Program-made: the position numbers and the translations under genes
Shown: piece by piece, positions 1 to 5,426 of the stretch
How positions within the stretch are numbered: position 1 is the first letter of the stretch
Layout of the letters: each line of letters opens with the position of its first letter
From: an uncultured Thiotrichaceae bacterium
Lineage (GTDB): Bacteria; Pseudomonadota; Gammaproteobacteria; Thiotrichales; Thiotrichaceae
Reading direction: 5' to 3'
Length of the DNA: 6,885 bases
Assembly (NCBI GenBank): GCA_937931765.1
Contig: CALHAO010000447.1
Location: forward strand, 1 to 6,885
Notes under the pieces: model-generated
The model's input: only the letters and a program-made list of their open reading frames with translations
Database searches by the model: none
Told to the model about the DNA's origin: nothing

Positions 1-60
1 ATCGACCAATTGATTGAAGATTTTACGGCAAAGGTGGAAGCATGGAAAAGCGAAAATTAA
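1..60 (+). CDS. 3' end of a probable TumE-family (DUF6516) toxin, partial
   Basis: Frame 1 is open from the first base to a TAA at 58-60 and encodes the last 19 residues of a protein, IDQLIEDFTAKVEAWKSEN. The acidic, amphipathic tail with the pattern (I/L)xQLxxDFxxxVE resembles the C-terminal helix of TumE/DUF6516 proteins, the proposed toxins of two-gene toxin-antitoxin modules. The identification rests mainly on the next gene, whose family is commonly encoded directly after a DUF6516 gene. The two reading frames overlap by 19 bases (42-60), which is typical of translationally coupled toxin-antitoxin pairs. The N-terminal part lies outside the window, so no catalytic or binding residue can be checked. 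Another small protein partner remains possible. Confidence 0.55.
   Translation: MDQLIEDFTAKVEAWKSEN
31..37 (+). promoter_or_regulatory. Ribosome binding site of the winged-helix antitoxin gene
   Basis: The sequence AAGGTGG lies inside the end of the upstream reading frame. Its AAGG core sits seven bases before the ATG at 42, so translation of the second gene can start while the first is still being read. Confidence 0.6.
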
Positions 61-407
61 CCATTACATTGGAACCTGACTGGAAATCAGCCCTGCGTAA
101 TGCTGGCAAAATGGCTCAGCAAAACAGCTATCAGGGTGAAACGCTGAACTTCCAAACACCAGGAGCTTTCTTTGCGCGTCTGACTGAACGTCGCTGGATT
201 ATTATTAACACACTTCAGCAAAATGGTGTTATGGGTGTCAGAGAACTGGCACGTCAGGTCGGGCGGGATGTAAAACGTGTTCATGAAGATGCCCAAACTC
301 TGTTTGAGCTGGGGCTGATCGAACGGAATGAGAATGGCAGTCTGCACTGTCCTTATGAAGATATTCATGTGGATATGCATATTGTGTCTGATACTCAGGC
401 TGCCTGA
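42..407 (+). CDS. HVO_A0114-type winged-helix DNA-binding protein, probable antitoxin of a TumE-type module
   Basis: This 121-residue soluble protein starts at ATG 42 after a good ribosome binding site. Residues about 50-100 form a winged helix-turn-helix: RRWIIINTLQQNG, then VRELARQVGRDVKRVHEDAQTL, then LGLIERNENG as the wing. The run 'RELAxxVGRDVKRVHED' followed by 'CPYEDIHVDM' near the C-terminus is characteristic of the HVO_A0114 family of putative DNA-binding proteins, distant relatives of MarR and ArsR regulators. Members usually follow a TumE/DUF6516 gene and are regarded as the antitoxin and autoregulator. The 19-base overlap with the preceding frame supports this pairing. The promoter and any operator would lie upstream of the toxin gene, outside the window. 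The family is seen in the sequence; toxin neutralisation is inferred. Confidence 0.85.
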   Translation: MEKRKLTITLEPDWKSALRNAGKMAQQNSYQGETLNFQTPGAFFARLTERRWIIINTLQQNGVMGVRELARQVGRDVKRVHEDAQTLFELGLIERNENGSLHCPYEDIHVDMHIVSDTQAA

Positions 408-465
408 TTTTAGTGGCTTTTCTTTTAGGTGACCGCTTTGATGCTCTTTGTCGAGTTGGCAGGTT

Positions 466-478
466 TGAGTTTAACTCA
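466..478. repeat. Short perfect inverted repeat upstream of the 159-residue gene, possible operator
   Basis: TGAGTT-T-AACTCA has two perfect 6-base arms around a single base. It ends 25 bases before the GTG start at 504. A palindrome of this size and spacing could bind a dimeric repressor such as the winged-helix protein encoded just upstream. It has no T-tract and too small a loop to be a terminator. A 13-base dyad can also arise by chance, so this is a candidate only. Confidence 0.3.
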
Positions 479-503
479 GGTATAGAGGATTGTTGAAGTT
501 TGT

Positions 504-983
504 GTGGATTATACCGTTAATATGAAAGATATGGATGAGTCAAAGCGATTGGAACTCATTTCTGAGGCGATAATGTACTGTCAGCGTGTTCGTGATCTTG
601 GCATGCCTGTTTCTGCTTATTCAAAAGCCCTGAGAGAGCCTGTTCATTTTTTATGGGAGCGAAGGACGGGTTCAAAGGAGAAATGCGCCAATTATCGGTC
701 AAAAGCTGCTATTGGAATGAGCATTAAGAGTCGTGGGCTCGTTTACGATCATTCAATTCCGTTTCGATACTTACAAGGCAAATTGTTGGCTATTGAAAAT
801 GTAAGCCATGATCAAGTGAAGCACGTGCTGGAAAAGTACTGTTGTGCTGCGCTGATAACTAGAGAAGAAGATGCTCAGTTAAATGCGGCTGGGCTTAATC
901 GTAAAATGCCAGAAGGCTGGGACGGTGTAGACTTTCTGGCACGGTATCGTGAGATTGGGATTGAAATAGTTGAAAATAAGTGA
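504..983 (+). CDS. Uncharacterised 159-residue protein with an HNH-like C-terminal pattern
   Basis: I do not recognise a named family with certainty. The reading frame begins after a TAG at 483-485. The first start is GTG 504, weakly supported by GAAG at 495-498; ATG 522 is the alternative (153 residues). The N-terminal half is charged and helical (residues about 8-75). The second half has a conserved-looking block: YDHSIPFRYLQGKLLAIE (about 93-110), then VLEKYCCAALITREEDAQLN, then KMPEGWDGVDFLARYREIGI. A DHxIP histidine followed by 'hh(I/L)T.EED..L...GL...MP.GWDG.D..ARY' resembles small HNH-type (His-Me finger) nuclease-like proteins of phages and accessory regions, but I see no Cys zinc knuckles and no clear third HNH residue. 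No signal peptide or membrane segment is visible. It stands alone, 96 bases after the antitoxin gene. Confidence 0.7.
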   Translation: MDYTVNMKDMDESKRLELISEAIMYCQRVRDLGMPVSAYSKALREPVHFLWERRTGSKEKCANYRSKAAIGMSIKSRGLVYDHSIPFRYLQGKLLAIENVSHDQVKHVLEKYCCAALITREEDAQLNAAGLNRKMPEGWDGVDFLARYREIGIEIVENK

Positions 984-994
984 ACAATAGGTCT

Positions 995-1042
995 GGCTGG
1001 GTTAGGTAAATGCTTCTTCCTAGCCCCATGTAGCAGGCTGGG
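995..1042 (+). repeat. Alternative hairpins formed by two GGCTGGG copies and one CCTAGCCC
   Basis: GGGTTAGG (999-1006) can pair with CCTAGCCC (1019-1026) over eight bases with one G-T pair and a 12-base loop. The same CCTAGCC (1019-1025) can instead pair with GGCTGGG (1036-1042) over seven bases with one G-T pair and a 10-base loop. GGCTGGG occurs at both 995-1001 and 1036-1042. The two hairpins therefore exclude each other. Neither is followed by a T-tract, so this is not a canonical intrinsic terminator. It lies between the stop of the 159-residue gene and the VF530 gene. Confidence 0.35.
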
Positions 1043-1090
1043 AGTGGATGTTCTGCGATCTGAATTGTACAAATTTAAACGAGTCCTGAA

Positions 1091-1351
1091 ATGAGTGAAA
1101 ATCACCCAAATAATCCACTACAAGGTCTGACCCTTGAGCATATTTTGCTAAAGCTGGAGGAGCATTATGGCTGGTCTGGTTTGTCCGATAAGGTAAAAAT
1201 CAACTGTTTCAAGAAAGATCCCTCAATCAAGTCTTCACTAAAATTTTTGAGAAAAACACCGTGGGCTAGAAAAGAAGTTGAAGAGTTATATCTCGACACT
1301 TTTACGGAAAGGTCGCCATGGCATAAAAGTATTAAGCGCGTCACGCAATAA
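1091..1351 (+). CDS. VF530/DUF2132-family DNA-binding protein
   Basis: This 86-residue protein carries the full VF530 (DUF2132) signature: NNPLQGLTLEHILLKLEEHYGW at residues 7-28, CFKKDPSIKSSLKFLRKTPWARKEVEELY at about 39-67. VF530 proteins are small helical proteins named after a Vibrio fischeri structural-genomics target and annotated as DNA-binding. Their cellular role is not established. The family core is about 65-70 residues, so the last 15 residues (LDTFTERSPWHKSIKRVTQ region) form a basic extension. The start at ATG 1091 has only a weak GAG at 1081-1083. The stop TAA (1349-1351) is directly followed by the ATG of the AEC permease, which suggests co-transcription and translational coupling. 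Confidence 0.9.
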   Translation: MSENHPNNPLQGLTLEHILLKLEEHYGWSGLSDKVKINCFKKDPSIKSSLKFLRKTPWARKEVEELYLDTFTERSPWHKSIKRVTQ

Positions 1352-2260
1352 ATGAGCGTCGTCTTCACTGCCATTTTCCCGGTATTCGCCTTACTGGTAT
1401 TAGGCAACATCGCTCGCCGCACCGATTTCCTGAATGTTGAATTCTGGCGACAAGCCGAGCGCGGCACCTATTATGTACTATTCCCCTGTTTGATCTTCGG
1501 CAATCTAGCGCGTGCTGATCTGGATTGGCAGGCGACTAGTTTATTAGCGTTGGGTGCTGCGCTGGTGGTGGTTGTCGGCTCAGTACTCAGTTTCCTATTC
1601 AATGCCTGGCTAAAACTCAACGGGCCAGATTTCACCTCCTTCTTACAGGGCAGTGTCCGTTTTAATACCTTCATTGGTTTGGCGCTGGCGGCTGTGTTAC
1701 CGGCTCCGGCGCTGACTTATGCTGTGTTGATTCTGGCGGTGATGATCCCGCTGGTGAATGTGATTTGTGTGGTGGTGTTTGCCTTATACACATCGGCTAC
1801 ATTAAGTGTGCGTAGCGTTATTATGCAGGTGGTGAAAAACCCGCTGGTAGTAGTGAGCATTGTGGGTATCGTGTTTAATCTGTTCGGCTGGGTGCCGCCG
1901 GATCTGGTGATGGGCATTGTTGATAAACTGGCATTAATGGCCTTACCGGTGGGGTTGCTGGCGGTGGGAGCAGGGCTACAATTACAGGCATTACGCGGTG
2001 CTGGGGCGACGTTTGCCTGGTCTTCAGTGGTGAAGTTGCTTGTGTTGCCTTTACTGACCTGGTTTATGGCGAGTGGTCTGGGGCTGGATCATAGTGCGCA
2101 ACAGATTCTGACTTTGTATGCGGCACTGCCTACGGCAGCTTCGGCTTATATTCTAGCGCGACAATTGGGTGGGAATGCGGAGTTAATGGCGGCGATTATT
2201 ACCGGACAGACTTTGTTGGCTATGTTAAGTCTGCCGGTTGTGATGGTGCTGACTGGGTAA
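1352..2260 (+). CDS. AEC-family (auxin efflux carrier-like) permease
   Basis: This 302-residue, very hydrophobic inner-membrane protein has about ten transmembrane segments in the 5+5 arrangement of the AEC/bile-acid:sodium symporter fold, roughly at residues 3-21, 36-52, 60-86, 100-116, 118-146, 162-182, 191-210, 223-245, 249-269 and 276-300. Family hallmarks include the opening 'FPVFALLVLGNIARR', 'KNPLVVVSIVGIVFNL' near the middle, 'LALMALPVGLLAVGAGL', and 'YAALPTAASAYILARQLGG' in the C-terminal half, where a Pro-(T/S)-A-A break in a helix belongs to the transport core. Bacterial members such as MdcF and YfdV are thought to export organic acids or related anions; the substrate cannot be read from the sequence. 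Length is normal. No Shine-Dalgarno sequence precedes the ATG, which touches the VF530 stop, so initiation probably depends on coupling. It is visibly richer in G and C than the small genes before it. Confidence 0.92.
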   Translation: MSVVFTAIFPVFALLVLGNIARRTDFLNVEFWRQAERGTYYVLFPCLIFGNLARADLDWQATSLLALGAALVVVVGSVLSFLFNAWLKLNGPDFTSFLQGSVRFNTFIGLALAAVLPAPALTYAVLILAVMIPLVNVICVVVFALYTSATLSVRSVIMQVVKNPLVVVSIVGIVFNLFGWVPPDLVMGIVDKLALMALPVGLLAVGAGLQLQALRGAGATFAWSSVVKLLVLPLLTWFMASGLGLDHSAQQILTLYAALPTAASAYILARQLGGNAELMAAIITGQTLLAMLSLPVVMVLTG

Positions 2261-2277
2261 GATTTTTAACCGCTACA

Positions 2278-2292
2278 CTTTATTGAATAAAG
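2278..2292. repeat. AT-rich palindrome at the convergent gene ends
   Basis: CTTTATT-G-AATAAAG has perfect 7-base arms around one base and covers the kinase stop codon. The stem is almost entirely A-T and the true loop would need to open several pairs, so it is a poor terminator. It is the only dyad in the 19-base gap between the AEC permease and kinase genes. Confidence 0.25.
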
Positions 2293-4379
2293 ATTTCATA
2301 GTGGAAAGGGGTTTGTTGGTTATCGCTTCCAAAGAAGGTGATGTAATAGTCTTGTGTTGAGGGTAAAAGCTTGTCGACTTTCTTTGTATTGAACCCCAGA
2401 ACCTGATTGTCTTCCCCATAAACAAATAGTGTTACCGTTGAAGGTAGTGTGTTCAGGTTTTGAACACGTATCTGCTGTCCTTCCAGGGCACGTAATACAT
2501 AACGTTTTGTGCCTAAGTGACTCAGTTGACCCTGAACGTTTATGCTAACGGCTTCTGGTGCAAACTTTATTCTTTCTTTATTATTTTTATTGAGGGGAAA
2601 GGCATTAATATCAAGCAGGTAGCCTTCCCATGTTCCCCCTTTGACTTTTATCCAGCTTGTGGAAGGCCCCCAGGCTTTATCAGGGTAGCGCATGTTTTCC
2701 TGTGCTATCACAACCACTCCGGCTTGTAGTAGTGCGCGTGGAGTCTCAGAGGTTGTGTCAGAGAATGGTTCAGCAAAAACCTTCGTGTTCTCTTTTTTAA
2801 TGACAAACCCTTTTCCTTGTAAGTTGGGTGTGGGTTTGCCTCCTGATTTTATTTCAGGCGCTGGCCGAAGGTAAGTATCAACAACATACCCTGTTTGCCC
2901 GGAGTGGTTTATTTTCACCCACTTGCCAGTCAGTTTGGCAGTTTTTCGCGGGAAAGTGACATCACTCGCGATAGTTACTCTGGCTCCCGGCTTTAGCTTC
3001 CCAACGATATTCTCTGTTTTTATCCGAGGTACCCGAGGTGTTGTTCGTAAATTCAGATTATCACTACTGGAAACAATGAATATCTGCCCGGTTATACCTG
3101 GAATGGTTTGGCCAGATGGCAATTCAGGCTTAGTGTCTACTGCCGGTTTAACTATTACGGTGGGTTTCTCTGTAACAGGTTCATTTGCCTGACTATCAGT
3201 TTCGCTTTCCTGTGAATTCGTTTGCTTCTCTGGTGGTGGGGTATTATTGGGGGGTGCGACAGGCAATGATACGGTCGTTGTCTGTGTTGATGAATCGCTA
3301 GATCCTGAGAAGTCAGTCGATTGATTAGATGTAGGCAGTGTGGTGGGTGTAACCATCCATGTGATAAAGAAAAATGCCAGGATGGAGGCAATTACTGCAA
3401 CGATTGAGGCAATGACTAGTGGTTTTTGCCATAAAGGTGTTTCTTCCTCCTGTAAAGTGACCGTGGCCGGTCTGGCTGTATGTGATGTTTGTTGTATCGT
3501 AGTGGTATTAACATGATCCGATTCGAACAGGCGTGTTTCTCCAGAGTTGGCTGAGTACTCTGTTTGCTGGCTACTATTAAAATTATTTACGGCGTGAGAG
3601 AAGGCATCGACAAACTGTTTTACTGAGTGATAACGATCTTCCGGTTGTTTAGCCAAAGCTTTATGAAGCACTGGCTGAAACAGTTGATATTTTTCCGGTA
3701 ACGTAGGCGGTGGTGTCACAGTATGTTGGTGGATGGCTTGTATCAGACTGTCTGCTTTACAAACCTTTTCCCCACTCAGCATTTCAAATATAACCAGCCC
3801 CAGGCTATATAAATCTGAACGATTATCCAGTTCACTAGTGGCGGCTTGTTCAGGACTCATGTAATGCGCGGTGCCTGCCATGTAGCCCATACGTGTCATT
3901 TCACCGGTCGTGTTCTGAAGCTTGGCGATACCAAAGTCTGTTAATACAGCCGTACCGTTTTGATGGAATAGAATATTTTCTGGTTTTATATCCCGATGAA
4001 TAAAACCCTGTTGATGAGAAAATTCCAGACCATCTCCAACTTGTTCAAGTATTTGTAGTACTTGGCTCGGAATGAATGTTTCTGTCTCCAGCCGATCCCG
4101 CAAGCTGCCTCCGGCGAGGTACTCCATAGCCATATAGAAGGAGTTATCTGTAATACCAATGTCATAGATTTTGACAATATTAGGGTGCTCCAGTTGTGCT
4201 ATCACTTTCCCTTCATGAAGAAATACTTCTTGAAAAGAGGCTTGGGAGTACTCGGGGGAAACAATTTTCATTGCTATTTTCCGATTTAATAGCACCTGTG
4301 TGGCAAGATACACCGTTGCCATTCCGCCTTGGCCCAATTCTTGTTCAATAGTAAAGTTTGGTATGTCTGGTTTGTTCAT
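2280..4379 (-). CDS. Membrane-anchored Hanks-type Ser/Thr protein kinase with periplasmic SH3-like and beta-sandwich domains
   Basis: I place the start at ATG 4379 (699 residues). AGGAA at 4393-4389 lies nine bases upstream, and the kinase fold begins at residue 9. In-frame ATGs at 4388 and 4538 would add unconserved residues. Kinase domain (about 9-260): glycine loop GQGGMATV 16-23, ATP lysine K38, helix-C E56, catalytic HRDIKPEN 128-135, DFG 148-150, SPE 175-177, D189 and R249. All catalytic residues are present, so it should be active; T157, T158, T162 and T170 are activation-loop candidates. One membrane span (about 320-342) follows. A Pro/Ser/Thr-rich stalk (344-431) leads to an SH3-like domain (432-506, with NLRTTP and GKWVKI...GYVVDTYL) and a degenerate second copy (about 525-596). 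The last segment, 608-699, is a PPC-like beta-sandwich (YVLRALEGQQIRV, DYYITF). It is divergent from the META lipoprotein gene and convergent with the AEC permease gene. An envelope or peptidoglycan sensing role is inferred. Confidence 0.93.
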   Translation of the reverse strand: MNKPDIPNFTIEQELGQGGMATVYLATQVLLNRKIAMKIVSPEYSQASFQEVFLHEGKVIAQLEHPNIVKIYDIGITDNSFYMAMEYLAGGSLRDRLETETFIPSQVLQILEQVGDGLEFSHQQGFIHRDIKPENILFHQNGTAVLTDFGIAKLQNTTGEMTRMGYMAGTAHYMSPEQAATSELDNRSDLYSLGLVIFEMLSGEKVCKADSLIQAIHQHTVTPPPTLPEKYQLFQPVLHKALAKQPEDRYHSVKQFVDAFSHAVNNFNSSQQTEYSANSGETRLFESDHVNTTTIQQTSHTARPATVTLQEEETPLWQKPLVIASIVAVIASILAFFFITWMVTPTTLPTSNQSTDFSGSSDSSTQTTTVSLPVAPPNNTPPPEKQTNSQESETDSQANEPVTEKPTVIVKPAVDTKPELPSGQTIPGITGQIFIVSSSDNLNLRTTPRVPRIKTENIVGKLKPGARVTIASDVTFPRKTAKLTGKWVKINHSGQTGYVVDTYLRPAPEIKSGGKPTPNLQGKGFVIKKENTKVFAEPFSDTTSETPRALLQAGVVVIAQENMRYPDKAWGPSTSWIKVKGGTWEGYLLDINAFPLNKNNKERIKFAPEAVSINVQGQLSHLGTKRYVLRALEGQQIRVQNLNTLPSTVTLFVYGEDNQVLGFNTKKVDKLLPSTQDYYITFFGSDNQQTPFHYEIFIQ

Positions 4380-4388
4380 TGTTGACAT

Positions 4389-4393
4389 TTCCT
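4389..4393 (-). promoter_or_regulatory. Ribosome binding site that decides the kinase start
   Basis: On the - strand AGGAA reads from 4393 to 4389. It lies nine bases before the ATG at 4379 but only overlaps or touches the alternative ATG at 4388, which favours the downstream start and a 699-residue kinase. Confidence 0.6.
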
Positions 4394-4532
4394 GAGTTTT
4401 TCTTTGTCTTGGACAATAGCATGGCACAAATGTTGGCTGAAAAATGTGAACTATTGCCAATAATACGGATGATTTATCAGCTGAAGTTAGTATTAGCAAT
4501 TCAGCACCTTTCGGCATCTTTTTTGATACGTA

Positions 4533-4555
4533 GTTCATATCTTTTGAACATATCT
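4533..4555. promoter_or_regulatory. Inverted plus direct repeat in the kinase/lipoprotein divergent region, candidate operator
   Basis: GTTCA (4533-4537) and TGAAC (4545-4549) form an inverted repeat with a 7-base spacer. CATATCT occurs at 4536-4542 and again at 4549-4555, a 13-base step. The element lies 65-87 bases before the lipoprotein ATG and about 155-175 bases before the kinase ATG. A TTGATA hexamer (4523-4528) sits next to it but has no convincing -10 box at normal spacing. The rest of the region 4394-4607 is AT-rich with no coding signal I trust. Confidence 0.3.
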
Positions 4556-4607
4556 ACTCAAATAATGCCATATAGAGTGAAGGGGTGAATCAATATCAAA
4601 TCATAAA

Positions 4608-4612
4608 AAGGA
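4608..4612 (+). promoter_or_regulatory. Ribosome binding site of the META lipoprotein gene
   Basis: AAGGA ends seven bases before the ATG at 4620. This is near-ideal spacing and confirms the start that gives a complete lipoprotein signal peptide. Confidence 0.7.
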
Positions 4613-4619
4613 CAGTATT

Positions 4620-5378
4620 ATGTGGATTAAAAAAGCAGGCGGTATTTTCAGTTTTGTAGTAAGTGGCGTGTTACTCAGTGGTTGTGGTAGCACAATGGCG
4701 GTTTCTGAAGGTAGTGGTAATGGCATGCAAACACCGTCAGTAACCCAGTCATTGGCAGCGATGAACTGGTCATTATCGACAGTGCAGTATGGAAAAAGTG
4801 CGCCAACAGCTAACCTGAAGGCAGGTATTCCTGCTAAGCATTACAAGCTAACCTTCGGCGAGGGCGCTATTAGTTTGCAAGGTGGTTGTAATACGGCAGG
4901 TAGCAGTTTCAAATTAAGTTCACCGGATAAAATTGCCACAGGACAGTGGATGTCAACGAAAAAAGCCTGCATGGATATTTCACTGATGCGCGCCGACTCG
5001 GAAGTGACTGGTCTGCTCAGTGGCGTTTCAAACTACCAACTGAATGGTCAGCGCTTAACATTAAGTGGCGATGGAAATGCGCTGGTGTTTACTGGCACGG
5101 CGACGGATGCAACCCGTTATGAAGGCGAGGGTGTACGTAAGTTTATTGAAGTGCGTAATACCACGAAGGGCTTGTCATGGCGCGAGGCGACCTACGACAG
5201 CCGCTGGATTCAGAACAATAAAAATGCACCCTGGATTCAAGGTAATTTCCCCGGTATCCGTGACTTTAAGCCTGAGACGAAGATGACATACATGGTTCGG
5301 ATTAATGAGTTCCGTGATCAGAATACAGGCAAGCCGGTTTGGGTTAAGGATATGGTGATTATGCAAGGGATCTTGTAA
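4620..5378 (+). CDS. META-domain lipoprotein (HslJ-like) with an extra C-terminal domain
   Basis: The 252-residue product opens with a lipoprotein signal peptide: WIKK, a hydrophobic core at 9-19, and lipobox LSGC with C22 as the lipidated cysteine. The residues after C22 (GSTM) do not show an Asp retention signal, so outer-membrane sorting is likely. Residues about 48-160 form a META domain as in HslJ: W50, LTFGEGAISLQGGCN (77-91), MSTKKAC (111-117) and LTLSGDGNALVFTGT. C90 and C117 could form a disulfide. HslJ is linked to stress and novobiocin resistance in E. coli, but META domains have no agreed activity. Residues about 168-252 make a second domain (KFIEVRNTTKGLSW ... FPGIRDFKPETKMTYMVRINEFRD) that weakly resembles DUF4377, a common META partner. 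The gene is divergent from the Ser/Thr kinase and convergent with the MFS gene, and an excellent ribosome binding site fixes its start. Confidence 0.9.
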   Translation: MWIKKAGGIFSFVVSGVLLSGCGSTMAVSEGSGNGMQTPSVTQSLAAMNWSLSTVQYGKSAPTANLKAGIPAKHYKLTFGEGAISLQGGCNTAGSSFKLSSPDKIATGQWMSTKKACMDISLMRADSEVTGLLSGVSNYQLNGQRLTLSGDGNALVFTGTATDATRYEGEGVRKFIEVRNTTKGLSWREATYDSRWIQNNKNAPWIQGNFPGIRDFKPETKMTYMVRINEFRDQNTGKPVWVKDMVIMQGIL

Positions 5379-5391
5379 GCATTATTGCAAG

Positions 5392-5426
5392 GCCAGTCAC
5401 TGGCGCGGCTATTCTTCATGCCGCGC
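5392..5426. repeat. Two overlapping hairpins between convergent genes, possible bidirectional termination structure
   Basis: GCCAGT-C-ACTGGC (5392-5404) and GCGCGGC...GCCGCGC (5403-5409 with 5420-5426, 10-base loop) share two bases and fill the 30-base gap between the lipoprotein and MFS genes, running into the MFS stop codon. The second has a perfect GC-only 7-base stem. Neither is followed by a T-tract in the direction of transcription, so classical intrinsic termination is not supported, although the stems could block 3' exonucleases or assist Rho. Confidence 0.4.

Noticed and set aside
87..380. 97-residue - strand frame opposite the winged-helix gene
   Set aside because: The + strand product carries an unmistakable winged-helix signature with a good ribosome binding site; the antisense product looks random.
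2261..2300. Intrinsic terminator for the AEC permease gene
   Set aside because: The only dyad (2278-2292) is nearly all A-T with a one-base centre, and the ATTTTT at 2262 precedes it instead of following it.
3180..3360. Possible tandem repeat in the kinase stalk
   Set aside because: The segment is low-complexity in Pro, Ser, Thr and Gln, but I found no regular repeated unit in either the DNA or the protein.
3155..3391. His- and Pro-rich 78-residue frame on the - strand inside the kinase gene
   Set aside because: It is an out-of-frame shadow of the Pro/Ser/Thr-rich stalk of the kinase; it has no start signal and no recognisable domain.
4460..4499. Sigma-70 promoter for the kinase gene on the - strand (TTGCTA with GATAAA, or TATTAT)
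   Set aside because: Spacing is only 15 bases for the first pair, and the TATTAT box has no acceptable -35 partner, so I could not support a specific promoter.
4380..4538. N-terminal extension of the kinase from ATG 4538 (about 53 more residues)
   Set aside because: The extension has no kinase-like or signal sequence, contains isolated Cys and hydrophobic residues, and lacks a ribosome binding site, whereas ATG 4379 has AGGAA at nine bases and the kinase fold begins eight residues later.
4523..4551. Sigma-70 promoter TTGATA-N17-GAACAT for the META lipoprotein gene
   Set aside because: The -35 box is good, but the -10 candidate matches consensus at only three of six positions and lies within the inverted repeat, so it is not listed as a promoter.
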